Shown in pieces: positions 46,617-56,177 of a stretch of 64,000 nucleotides of DNA. The position numbers were made by a program, and so were the translations under genes. The notes under the pieces are model-generated. The model was not told where the DNA came from and did no database searches. It was given only the letters and a program-made list of their open reading frames with translations. The DNA lies in NCBI GenBank assembly GCA_001465935.1, contig LNKV01000004.1:248001-312000 (forward strand), written 5' to 3'. This DNA comes from Clarireedia homoeocarpa (taxonomy: Eukaryota > Ascomycota > Leotiomycetes > Helotiales > Rutstroemiaceae). Position 1 is the stretch's first letter; each line of letters begins with the position of its first letter.

Positions 46617-47273
46617 ATGCCTTCATTAACTCCTGAATCAACTATCCCAACCGCCGAATTGGTGCTAATGGCATACGCCTGTAGACAGTTCTCCATGACT
46701 GGGAACAGCATGAAGCAACTCGCGCGCGACCTCTACAATCAACAAGAGCCCACTCGTGGAAAAATCGAATCTGCCCGCTCGAGATGGAAGGCATTCCTCA
46801 AGCATTTGGAGGAGAAGACAGGTAAGCAGGTTATGGGTATTCCTACTGGTGGTGCTATTGCTCATGCTACAGGTCTTTCTATTGCAGCTACTACGACTGC
46901 TGCTAGTGCTGGTGCTCATGCTACTGGTGGCCCCGCTGATGCTAATACTTATGCTGCTCTTGCTGCTGGTGCTCTTGCTGTTGTTGATACTATTGCTCAT
47001 GGTCTTACTGCCACTACTACGACCGCTGCTGGCACGCCGAAGAAGAAGAAAGCTGGTGGAGAAAAGAAGAGAAAGGCTGAGGCAGTGGGTGGGGGAGATG
47101 AGATGCAGACTTCAACACCGTCCAAGAAAATGAGAGCTACGAGTAAGAAAGGAAAGGAGGTGAAGGTAGAGAGTGATGTTGAGGAGGCTTCTGCTACTGC
47201 TAATGCTGCTGATGCGGATGCTTACACTGAATCTGATGGAGAGATTATCATTGGGTATGATCCTGAGGCTTAG
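46617..47273 (+). CDS. Myb/SANT-like small protein, family member 3, 218 aa
   Basis: Intronless coding exon from ATG 46617. Residues 10-70 carry the family module: TAELVLMAYACRQFSMTG, then SMKQLARDLYNQ and IESARSRWKAFLKHLEEK, with the Trp-containing last helix. After that comes an Ala/Thr/Gly-rich region (about 75-140) coded largely by GCT/GGT/ACT codons, a basic GTPKKKKAGGEKKRKAE segment (nuclear signal candidate), SKKMRATSKKGKEVKVE, and an acidic end. The module is diverged from members 1 and 2 but follows the same plan. Function unknown. Confidence 0.74.
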   Translation: MPSLTPESTIPTAELVLMAYACRQFSMTGNSMKQLARDLYNQQEPTRGKIESARSRWKAFLKHLEEKTGKQVMGIPTGGAIAHATGLSIAATTTAASAGAHATGGPADANTYAALAAGALAVVDTIAHGLTATTTTAAGTPKKKKAGGEKKRKAEAVGGGDEMQTSTPSKKMRATSKKGKEVKVESDVEEASATANAADADAYTESDGEIIIGYDPEA

Positions 47274-48099
47274 TTTAGTTCTGTTGCAAACAGGGGTGCA
47301 GATGTGGATATACTACTCAGCATGGTGTCTAGTTGAAGATGCAGGTGTGGGAGGCTGCAGATAGTATTGAAGGCCCTTAGGATTTTGCATTTGCAGGATT
47401 GACGAATAGGAAAGTGTACGTAGAAGCCGCGAGATGATGAAGGATTTGTTATGACCTGGAGGTTTAGAACTCCCTATGCAAGGCTGAAGATAACATGAAT
47501 ACAAAAGACACATTGATTTTCCCGTGAACTTGACTCAAAAGCTGTGGAAAAAATTTGATTTCGGTGAATTTGCTACCCTTTTTTCAGCTTTTTACTTCTT
47601 TCCCCAGCAGTAACTTCAGCGAGATCGGAGGTTGAAACCAGGTCCACAACTATGCTTCCCTGATATCTTACAAGTTGAAGCCTTCACTGCTCAGCAGCTT
47701 CAGTTTCTGTCTTAAGGGTATCGAAACTTCGACAGCTATTCACAAAATCAACAAACTAAACAATCTGCCATCTACTCACCACCTCCCACTTCTCGTTCTA
47801 CTATTACTTCCCGTTGCCTACCACAGCTTTCAACTTCCACCCGCCGCGTCTCACATCTCACTCCTCGCTTTCAGCCACCATTGCCAACTACCAGCTATCA
47901 CTTCTAACCACTCTCAACCGACCTTCCACTGCTCATCCACCCCTAGGACAAACAAACTACCATATCTCACTTCCAGTCATTACTTCCAATCACTAACTAT
48001 CACTTCAGACCACTTCGCCCACTCACCAACCAATATTCCATCACCGCCACATCCACTACAAAAACCCAACCACCAACTAAACCAACTCTACTCACCAAA
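47274..48099. other. Intergenic region between family members 3 and 4
   Basis: No gene is supported. From about 47750 to 48099 the sequence is strongly C/A/T-rich with repeated CCAACTA, CACTTC and CTCACC words and looks like a leader; open plus-strand frames here are Pro/Ser/His-rich artefacts. Confidence 0.45.
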
Positions 48100-48546
48100 A
48101 TGCCCTTTAGGTTCAAACCCAACGATGCCCACCTCTTCCTCGGAACCATTAAGCAACTCGACGACTAGAAGATAAATGCACGCGTGTTGGCAGAAAATCT
48201 ATACAAGAGTCCGGAGCACATCACCATGTCCAATGCGGTTTGTGCGAGAAAGCGATGGAATAAACTCTTGGAGAGATTGGAGAAGGCTTGTGAAGCTGGA
48301 GCTGCAGAAAAATCAAATGGAGATGGGAATGGAGATGATAAAGTGACTACGCCGAAGAGAAAGAGAGCCAAGGTTGATGTAGAGGGAACTGGTGGATCGG
48401 GTAGGAAAGTTAAGAAGACGACAGGCGGGAACGGACAGGGAAAAGGACGGAAGGTTGTGGTCAAGAAAGAGATCTCGGATGAAGATGTTAATATGAATCA
48501 AGACGAATATGCCGAGGAGATGGAGGAGGATCAGGAAAATACTTGA
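48100..48546 (+). pseudogene. Myb/SANT-like family member 4, interrupted by one in-frame TAG
   Basis: ATG 48100 opens MPFRFKPNDAHLFLGTIKQLDD, then TAG at 48166-48168, then directly in the same frame KINARVLAENLYKSPEHITM and ARKRWNKLLERLEKA, completing the family module. A Gly/Lys-rich basic part (TPKRKRAKVD) and an acidic end (EEMEEDQEN) follow. Without the stop the product would be 148 residues. The rest of the frame is clean and family-like, so the nonsense change is recent. Possibilities are a young pseudogene, stop readthrough, or initiation downstream at the in-module ATG (48226), which would lose the first helices. I see no intron that removes the TAG. Confidence 0.66.
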
Positions 48547-49006
48547 GTTGTTATATGTGGGATGTGATTCGTTTCCGAATATGGCAGGTACATACAAGGA
48601 CAGAGTAGTACACGATCAGCATCCATGTCTTGGAGCTTGTGCCATCTTTTTAGTCTAGCTTGAGGCAGTATGGCCCAGTGTGTAGTAAGAAGTACAAGGA
48701 GTTGATTCTTCTATTAAATCCAAGGCATAATGACTCTTTACTTCCTTCCTCGTCCCCGTCGATACGAGTTTTTATACACCTGTCACCTGGATCTTCTGCT
48801 ACACATACTTATGGTATCAAAGAAGCAAATATGATGTCTATAACAAGGATTCACATACTTTATTCAAACAATTGAAAGGATACCTAGCAATCATGCCTTT
48901 TCATAATAATGCACGAAGGACTTGTCCTAAGTGTTGAAGGCACAGCAGTTTGACACTTAGAATAGTGCCTGTGGGCCTCGAAATAGACCTAAAAAGTAAG
49001 GGTAAC

Positions 49007-49246
49007 TGTTGAACAGAGGCACAGCGGGTAAAATAGGCTTAAAGAACATCAATTATAAGGTACTCGTTGCTTGACTTGATTGAACTTGTTGGCTATCCAC
49101 AGTGGGAAGGTCTAGCTATATATATATATATATATATATAGGCATTTCCAGGCTTATTACCACAGGCTTAGCCTAATCAATCACTACGACGTTCAGTTTA
49201 AGGTGGTGGGCATAGGCCCACCTACCCCACCTTACCCCGCCCAACA
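49007..49246. mobile_element. Solo LTR, 240 bp, flanked by GTAAC duplications
   Basis: The segment starts TGTTGAAC and ends GCCCAACA, giving the TG...CA ends of an LTR. It is bordered by the 5-bp direct repeat GTAAC at 49002-49006 and 49247-49251. It carries a TA dinucleotide run (about 49113-49140). No internal coding region remains, as expected of LTR-LTR recombination. Orientation is not determined. Confidence 0.72.
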
Positions 49247-49557
49247 GTAACTTTGGCTTGATTCAACTGTTTGTTCTACGGGGCTATCTACAGTGAGAAG
49301 GGCTCCTTACATAGGTACTTGTCGGTTGGCTTAGTACAGCTGTAGTTGACACAAATTAAAGGGGTTGAATCCTCTTATATTATCTTGTGCAAAGAAGAAA
49401 GAAGAGAAGAATCTCTTCTTCTTGACTGACTATATAAACCAATGATTATGTAAGCCGGGAGCTCCGGATGCACTAAAGGATTGTACTGTACAATTGATAT
49501 TCCAAACGTCCAGACACATTCCAGCAGTACTCCTTAGGCCTATATCTACGGGCTTTG

Positions 49558-49691
49558 CAAGCCTATTGCTACACGCTCCACAGGTTTCGCAAGCCTGTAT
49601 CTACAGGCTCTATATGCCTAAGTAATCACCGATGTTGATCAGTGGGTAGGTGGGGGCCTTGCCCCACTACCTCACTACGCCAGTTCCAACA
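49558..49691. repeat. Direct repeat A, flanking the NLR gene on the downstream side
   Basis: About 130 bp from AAGCCTATTGCTAC to CAGTTCCAACA matches 54707-54835 in the same orientation, with a few substitutions and 2-bp indels. It ends in CAACA like the LTR at 49.0 kb, so it may be the end of a related LTR, but I could not find a matching TG start with a target duplication. Confidence 0.75.
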
Positions 49692-50260
49692 GGTAGCAAG
49701 TTGAAAGTCTACATAATGACCAGCTTTCCCCAACTTCCCTTTTAAAGAGAGAAAACAAAAGAGTGTTATACGAGAGATCACATTATGTAGTAGCTGATGA
49801 CTCTGTTGAACTTTTTTTTAATCTGGATAATGTATAATTTCCATGCTCCAGTTTGAAAAATGAAATCATGCCAGACGAATATCTCACAATTATATAAACA
49901 CATATACATTAATGAAAGGCCAAGCTTGCTAGAACACTTAACTGCCTCTCGTAAGTTTGCAGTGCTCTGCCTGCTGCTGTATCTCAGAACCGTATAATTT
50001 TATCGTAAGAACCAGACACTGCTCTCTTGCTATTTGGTGAAAAAGCGACTGACTTGACCGTCAATGGTTGTACTCTTTAGAACTTTACTTATGAGGAGCG
50101 TTCTTATGGGAAGAAATTTAGAATAAGAACGACGTTGATTGTATTAACTAAAGAACTGAGATACAGAAGGTTTTTTAAGTTAATAAAGCTGGCGCGCTCA
50201 CTCCGCTTGCCGCTAGCTTACCATCAGATAACTCTGATATGTTCCTCGATCATATCTCTA

Positions 50261-53200
50261 TTAAGAGGGGCTATTTATTAGGGAGTCAACAGTCAACTTA
50301 TCTCTGCTTTCTATATTTGTATTGGAGCCCTTGTTGAGCAACAGATTCACAACTCCCTCGTGTCCCCACTGAGCAGCCCACGAGAGTGGCGTTTGACCGT
50401 TTATATCCTTTAAATCGATCTCGACTTTGTCTGTATCGAGCAGTAGCTTCACAACTCCCTCGCGTCCCCACTCAGCAGCCCACGAGAGTGGCGTTCGATT
50501 ATCTTTATCCTTCGAATCGATCTCGACTTTACCTGTATCGAGTAGCAGCTTCACAACTCCCTTGTATCCCCGCCGAGCAGCCCACGAAAGTGGTGTTTTA
50601 TTGTATTTATCCTTCGAATCGATCTCGACTTTGCCTGTATCGAGCAGCAGCTTCACAACTCCCTCACGTCCCCACTGAGCAGCCCACGAGAGTAGCGTTC
50701 GATCCTCTTTATCCTTCGAATCGATCTCGACTTTGCCTGTATCGAGCAGCAGCTTTACAACTCCCTCGCGTCCCCACTCAGCAGCCCACGAGAGTAGCGT
50801 TCGATCGTCTTTATCCTTCGAATCGATCTCGACTTTGCCTGTATCGAGTAGCAGCTTCACAACTTCCTCGCGTCCCCACTGAGTAGCCCACGAGAGTAGC
50901 GTTTGACTGTTTATATCCTTCGAATCGATCTCGACTTTGCCTGTATCAAGTAGCAGTTTCACAATTCCCTTATATCCTGATTGAGCAGTCAAAAAAAGTA
51001 GTGTTCGATTGTCTTTATCCTTCAAATCGATCTCGACTTTGCCTGTATCAAGTAGTAGCTTTACAACTCCCTCGAATCCCAGCTGAGCAGCCCACGAGAG
51101 TGGCGTTTCACCGTTTATATCCTTCGAATCGATCTCGACTTTGCCTGTATCGAGTAGCAGTTTCACAATTCCCTTATATCCCCACTGAGCAGCCAACAAG
51201 AGTGGTGTTCGATTGTCTTTATCCTTCAAATCGATCTCGACTTTGCCTGTATCGAGCAGCAGCTTCACAACTCCCTCATTCCCATACCTAACAGCCCACC
51301 AGAGTGGCGTTTCACCATTTTTATCCTTGACATCTGGTATGTATTTTCCCAAACTAAGTAGAAAAAGAAGTAATATCTCGTTACCGTATTCTGCAATATA
51401 AGAAAGAACAGTCCGTTGCTGTGGTGAGAAAGTGAACCCGCGTATAATACTATGTCTTCTGCTACATTTCTTTTCTGGGCAGTACTGTTTACACAAGTCA
51501 TGAAGTGGTGATGTTAGGGGCTTGGTCTTCGCTTCGTTTCCTATGAGTGCCTGAGCAGCTTCATTACTATCGGTAGCTAGAGCGGCAAAAATTGGTGGTC
51601 CATAACGCTCATCTTTAAAATCAAAGCAGGATTCACTGTAAGGATAGATTCGAATAAGGTCGGCCAGGTTCATCTCTGCAAGGATATAAAGGATACTAGC
51701 AGATTTTGTATATCGCTTATTATCGTCTTTTTCCAGTAAATTATTAAGAAATATCCATTGCTGAAGAGGTAATTCGGTAAGAAAGTCACCTTGCTCTATT
51801 GCATTCCGTTGAGCGCTGTTAGCGTGGTAAAGGATATTAAGGACTGAATATCCAAGAAACGGAAATTTCAGTATATCAACTTCTCGACTGATCGGAGCGT
51901 TTAGCTGAGCTAAGCAGCAATTCTTCAAAACCTCGTGGCCATGACCTATGAATTTGCTGGAAAGCCCAGACCACTGGCTTTCGTATCTGTCCAGTAAGAA
52001 GTCCCGAACAGACTCGTGAATAAACTGGACTTCTGCAACGTTGTTCCATCTAACTTCGGCCGCGTTGCTCCGTATAACTTCGGCCAAGCCCTTTGAAGAA
52101 CTTCTTACGAAACTCTTTATTTGGTGTAAATCAACATCTTCCTGGTCCCAATAACCAGAACACTCTTTATCAAGGTTAAGTTGGATTGCGAAGTAGAGTT
52201 CCTGTGGTTTAAGGGGACGGTTCGCGAAGAGGATCAGTTTGAGACAAGTCTGCAATTGTTCAATATTTTCTTCATCCCGCCCAAGAATCATCTCAAATAA
52301 ATCAGCCAGTTTCGGCGGAATTTCCTTAAGACGCTTACGCATCTTCTTGATAGAAATAGAAGTATTAGGGTATTCAGAGTTGAGAATGTCAAGAACCAAG
52401 ACGACCCACAGGAAAATTCCAGAAGATTTCTCTAGAATTTCGGACCGAAGCAACTCAGCTTGCTCTGACTCAGCTTGCTTCGACTTGCCTAGCCTTAGCT
52501 TTGATCTAATATACTTTTCGACGTCTTCTGTATGTCCAATTTCATCTTCCAGAATTATCTCAACGCCCTTCTGGATAGTAACTGTTGGATAATGCCGACT
52601 AGAGAAACATATCTGTAACCAAACCTGGGCATTTTGCGCAAGCTCAACCAGATCCTCAAAAAAACAAACCATTCCTCTAGCCTGATTCTGATTGCATTCG
52701 TCCAACGCATCAACAAATATTGTCAAGGATTGATTACCAAGCTTTGAAATAGCATGTATCAATGTTTGTTTTAGAGCTTCCTCATTCCACCCATTTCGTT
52801 CAATAACTCTTGCACCATCAGATGTCATCCAGTCTAAGCTATCTCTCAACTTTACTGTTACTGCCTTCTCAAAAAGCTGGTGGAGAAGAGAGCAGTATAA
52901 ACCCGTTGTTGATTTCTCCTCAACTGTACCCCGTGCTAGGAAGAAGAACGATAATATAATTTTCGAAGGATCGCTCTTTGTATTGAGCTTGGCTTCTTCG
53001 AAGAGGAATTTCATTAGAGTTGACTTCCCGGTGCCCGGATTGCCTTTAATCCAAAGGAAACCGCCGTGATCTGACTGCTGTGCTATATTGTGCCAGGATA
53101 TATATTCAGATTTAGTCAGAAACCAGCGGCAGGTTTTTCCTTGGGCAGCCGTTAGACTTGTTAGACGTTCGTCGATCTTGGGAAAATAGAGTTTGTCTAT

Positions 53201-54121
53201 TATAACCTTTTTTGTGGCGGCGTCGACGCTATCAGTATTATGCTCAGAAGAAAAGTGCGATTCAGGATCGAAGGAATTTGGATCGTTAATGCAAGCAACC
53301 AAGGACTGACTGTGTAAAGTCTTTGGTCGTTTAGGAGGGTTGGAAAAGACTGTTGTCGATGCCTCATCGAGCCGATGTTTTTTTGAACGCTTCTGAAGCT
53401 CCTCTTCAAGCCTCTTTAATGCATGATCCGCCCCCTCGCCATAAATAAGTGGCATATAAATATCAAAAATGCCTAGTAAAGAATAAACTTTATCTTCTTC
53501 ACGCTTGGTCTCACGACTCTTTGCCCATAGCATTCGCTCGCTGACACTAAACGCAGATAAATCGGTTCCTTGAAGAGCCGACACCGCAATCCCCGTTATT
53601 TCATGGAGCTGTCGCTCTAACGATTTCTTATCACCGAGGAGTCTGCCATTCGAGCAAAAGAATTCAAGCGATCGAGGAGCAATAAGTTCTTGAAGAGTCC
53701 AACCACGGGTGAACCATCGACTTTTTCGGAATGATTGCCAAAATTGCGAAGATGGATCAATCTCATTATAATCCTTTGTTGAAACATCTGATAGATAAAC
53801 GTAGCATTTAGCTGCATTGTGGTACCAGCGAAACATGGAATTGATAGCCTCTGCGAGCTCGGTACTGTTTGATTTGTCGATGCAACAGGTATCTACCCAA
53901 AAGTATTGTAGATTATCGCGTCTGGCTTGTTCTCCGCAGAAGTAGATCTTCTTATAGCCGGGCTTGTTCCTTTCAGTGTCATACGTTAGGTCTTGGAAGG
54001 TGACCTCTTCCGTATCGGCCGCCCATGTGTGCGAAAGGATAGCATATTCGGGAATACTATCGCCAACGAAGTTCTCGGACAGGCTGAGCTGGCCAGCTCT
54101 ATTATATTCTAAAAGACGCAT
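50261..54121 (-). CDS. HET-NACHT-ankyrin NLR-like (STAND) protein, 1286 aa
   Basis: One intronless minus-strand frame. Residues 1-240: HET domain (YAILSHTWAADTEEVTF, FWVDTCCIDKSNSTELAEAI, WFTRGWTLQELIAP, DKVYSLLGIFDIYMPLIYGEG). Residues 350-520: NACHT NTPase with Walker A GNPGTGKST at 360-368 and Walker B LTIFVDALDE around 466-475. A helical middle region contains FIHESVRDFLL. Residues about 934-1286: ten ankyrin units of 34 residues, nearly identical to each other. This is the fungal NLR plan: an effector domain that can cause cell death, a nucleotide switch, and a repeat sensor. Related architectures control vegetative incompatibility. All key NTPase residues are present and the frame is unbroken, so it looks functional. 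Ligand and partner are unknown. It is bracketed by direct repeats at 49.6 and 54.7 kb. Confidence 0.95.
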   Translation of the reverse strand: MRLLEYNRAGQLSLSENFVGDSIPEYAILSHTWAADTEEVTFQDLTYDTERNKPGYKKIYFCGEQARRDNLQYFWVDTCCIDKSNSTELAEAINSMFRWYHNAAKCYVYLSDVSTKDYNEIDPSSQFWQSFRKSRWFTRGWTLQELIAPRSLEFFCSNGRLLGDKKSLERQLHEITGIAVSALQGTDLSAFSVSERMLWAKSRETKREEDKVYSLLGIFDIYMPLIYGEGADHALKRLEEELQKRSKKHRLDEASTTVFSNPPKRPKTLHSQSLVACINDPNSFDPESHFSSEHNTDSVDAATKKVIIDKLYFPKIDERLTSLTAAQGKTCRWFLTKSEYISWHNIAQQSDHGGFLWIKGNPGTGKSTLMKFLFEEAKLNTKSDPSKIILSFFFLARGTVEEKSTTGLYCSLLHQLFEKAVTVKLRDSLDWMTSDGARVIERNGWNEEALKQTLIHAISKLGNQSLTIFVDALDECNQNQARGMVCFFEDLVELAQNAQVWLQICFSSRHYPTVTIQKGVEIILEDEIGHTEDVEKYIRSKLRLGKSKQAESEQAELLRSEILEKSSGIFLWVVLVLDILNSEYPNTSISIKKMRKRLKEIPPKLADLFEMILGRDEENIEQLQTCLKLILFANRPLKPQELYFAIQLNLDKECSGYWDQEDVDLHQIKSFVRSSSKGLAEVIRSNAAEVRWNNVAEVQFIHESVRDFLLDRYESQWSGLSSKFIGHGHEVLKNCCLAQLNAPISREVDILKFPFLGYSVLNILYHANSAQRNAIEQGDFLTELPLQQWIFLNNLLEKDDNKRYTKSASILYILAEMNLADLIRIYPYSESCFDFKDERYGPPIFAALATDSNEAAQALIGNEAKTKPLTSPLHDLCKQYCPEKKCSRRHSIIRGFTFSPQQRTVLSYIAEYGNEILLLFLLSLGKYIPDVKDKNGETPLWWAVRYGNEGVVKLLLDTGKVEIDLKDKDNRTPLLLAAQWGYKGIVKLLLDTGKVEIDSKDINGETPLSWAAQLGFEGVVKLLLDTGKVEIDLKDKDNRTLLFLTAQSGYKGIVKLLLDTGKVEIDSKDINSQTLLSWATQWGREEVVKLLLDTGKVEIDSKDKDDRTLLSWAAEWGREGVVKLLLDTGKVEIDSKDKEDRTLLSWAAQWGREGVVKLLLDTGKVEIDSKDKYNKTPLSWAARRGYKGVVKLLLDTGKVEIDSKDKDNRTPLSWAAEWGREGVVKLLLDTDKVEIDLKDINGQTPLSWAAQWGHEGVVNLLLNKGSNTNIESRDKLTVDSLINSPS
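50300..51322 (-). repeat. Ten tandem 102-bp ankyrin-coding repeats
   Basis: The units share VVKLLLDTGKVEIDSKD with only a few variable positions, mainly at NGET/DNRT/EDRT and QWG/EWG/RRG sites. DNA words such as AATCGATCTCGACTTTGCCT recur in almost every unit, so similarity holds at nucleotide as well as protein level. This is the signature of repeat homogenisation or recent amplification. Confidence 0.92.
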
Positions 54122-54706
54122 GAGTCAGACCGGATTTCAAGAATATCAGGAAAGATGTTTGCATTGAGTATATGTCGCGAATTCGGTATACGAAAGTGAA
54201 GGTTTGATCTAAGTTGTGCTTATTTCGATAGATACAGCTCAACAGCAGGCTGGCGGAAATGATTATCGTTACACATTGCGACGAGCACGCAAGGCTAGCC
54301 AATCACAGGTTGACTACCGTAAGAGGGGATATCTGGTTGATGTTTACGTGCGGTTAAGCTGTATTTGGTTTTGCTACCAATAGGATATCCCGATAAAGAA
54401 GTCAAAAGACTACTATATAACACAGCATGCTAACTTAAATAACGTTCAGCATTGTAAAATGAATATCTTGATAACGAGGTTCGTACCGAAGCAACTCGGG
54501 ACGAATGATCTGTCTGTAGATCGGGACTTCAATTTGATCGCGCCCCTGATATTTCATGAACCTTGCTAGGAATATACCTTTTATATGTGTTTCGAATAAC
54601 ACTTTCTTCTGTAGCAAAAAAAGAGTCGAGCAATTTATTTGAAGAGGAGCTTGTGCAATTTTTTACTTAATTTGTCTGGATCAATCAGATTAGTTAGGGT
54701 TTTTTT

Positions 54707-54835
54707 AAGCCTATTGCTACGCTCCACAGGCTTCGCAAGCCTATATCTACAAGGTCTATGTGGCTAAGTAATCACCTATGTTGATCAGTGGGTAGGTGGG
54801 CCTTGCCCCACTACCTCACCACAGCAGTTCCAACA
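54707..54835. repeat. Direct repeat B, flanking the NLR gene on its promoter side
   Basis: Same orientation as 49558-49691, from AAGCCTATTGCTAC to CAGTTCCAACA, including the block TGTTGATCAGTGGGTAGGTG. Together the two copies bracket about 5 kb that contains only the NLR gene. Confidence 0.75.
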
Positions 54836-55643
54836 CATTTCTGGTTGACGCTGGGAGAATGATTCCTTTCGATCGTTAAAGAGCCCTCGGGCGCTTGATC
54901 GATACTTGAAGTAATTTGGAAGTTGTAGCGAACTGATGGAGCAGGGCAAAAAACAGTTCAATCTTGCTTATAAGTTTAGTTAAGCAAGCTAAGGACTTGG
55001 ATGAATAAGCTAAATATTTACTGATTGCCCGGTCCATCGATAAGGCGCCCCAAGGATTCGGTAGCAGCCCTGAAGAAACGTACTCGGACTGAGGCGAGCA
55101 TGAAGGACCTTGAATCAAACTCGAGAAAATAGATACCTAAAGTCTAATCAGCAATGCTACTTCAAGAGCACAAGCTAATTTTGGAAGAGCAGGATCGGAG
55201 TGGCCAACTTGGATTTAGCTGTGGCTTCGTATACTGTAGTCAGGAGTTTCTTCGCACTCCAACTTTTTGGCTCTTGGAATACGGAATCTCGCTTCTTTTT
55301 GCAATCTTCCCCTTTCTCCTTTTCCCCTGCCTCGTTAAGTGCTAGTATATTGGCCCGCAGAAGACAGAAAATACAAATAAAAATGCATTCCTATTAATTC
55401 ATCCATTAAAAAGCAAAATTGTGACACAATAATCATAGCGACACACGTAAATTTAGAATTTATCCTTGGATACTCTCTTGGTTGTTGACGATAAAAGATT
55501 GCGGGGAATTGGGAAAAAGCGATATTTGATAGTTCTCGAAGTACAGCTAGACTAAATAGACTGCTCGAATTCAAGCTGGTGACGACTTGATTAGTACGAT
55601 AGTTTCTAAAAACGATAATAAATGCCTAGAAACAATAGCTATT

Positions 55644-55899
55644 TGTCGGTTCAGTATTTTCACTGGACTACAGGAAAGACGTTACGGGATAATGAACTAT
55701 AGAAGGGGGACTACAGGATATAGGATACTCGCTGTAGTATAGTAATTAGTACAGGAGAGAAAGGCTATATAGTCCAACTCTCCCTCCCACCTACTTTAGA
55801 GAATTCGAACCGATTCAACTGCATTTACTTAGACCCTATTGTGACTAAGTATAGTGCTATGAATCGGTTTCACCCACAGCTGTACTAAGCCAACCGACA
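55644..55899. mobile_element. Solo LTR, 256 bp, flanked by CTATT duplications
   Basis: Begins TGTCGGTTCAG and ends CCAACCGACA, so the ends are TG...CA with an 8-bp inverted terminal match (TGTCGGTT/AACCGACA). Perfect 5-bp duplications CTATT flank it at 55639-55643 and 55900-55904. A second copy lies inverted at 61979-62216. Confidence 0.85.
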
Positions 55900-56177
55900 C
55901 TATTAGAATAGAGAGAAAACAACACCTGTGTACAAACCAATAATCCCGAGAAAACAACATTTGACGTCGACTAGTCAGATAACAAAGAGAAAGTAGGGGA
56001 TAAAGAAAATTGCACAAATAATTAGACTGACATCTATATAACAGTTGCTGGACAACATCTGATGATGATTTATAAATGCTCTCATGAGTTCATTCTAGAC
56101 GATATACGAGCACATCTCACCATCTCATTCACAACGCATCCCCTAACAAGGACAAGAAAAAACCACCAACAGCAAGC

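Larger units (their letters stand above)
48547..50260. other. Repeat-bearing gap downstream of the NLR gene
   Basis: No gene is supported. It holds a solo LTR (49007-49246), a short match to the end of a second LTR type (CGGTTGGCTTAGTACAGCTG at 49323-49342), and one copy of the direct repeat that also lies beyond the other end of the NLR gene (49558-49691). Confidence 0.6.
54122..56177. other. Upstream gap of the NLR gene with repeats
   Basis: Contains the NLR promoter, direct repeat B (54707-54835) and a solo LTR (55644-55899). A minus-strand frame of 80 codons (54876-55118) has no recognised features. No gene is called. Confidence 0.5.

Noticed and set aside
50386..51401. Plus-strand frames with repeating LYPSNRSRLCLYR units
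   Set aside because: They are the antisense translation of the ankyrin repeats; their regularity comes only from the repeat.
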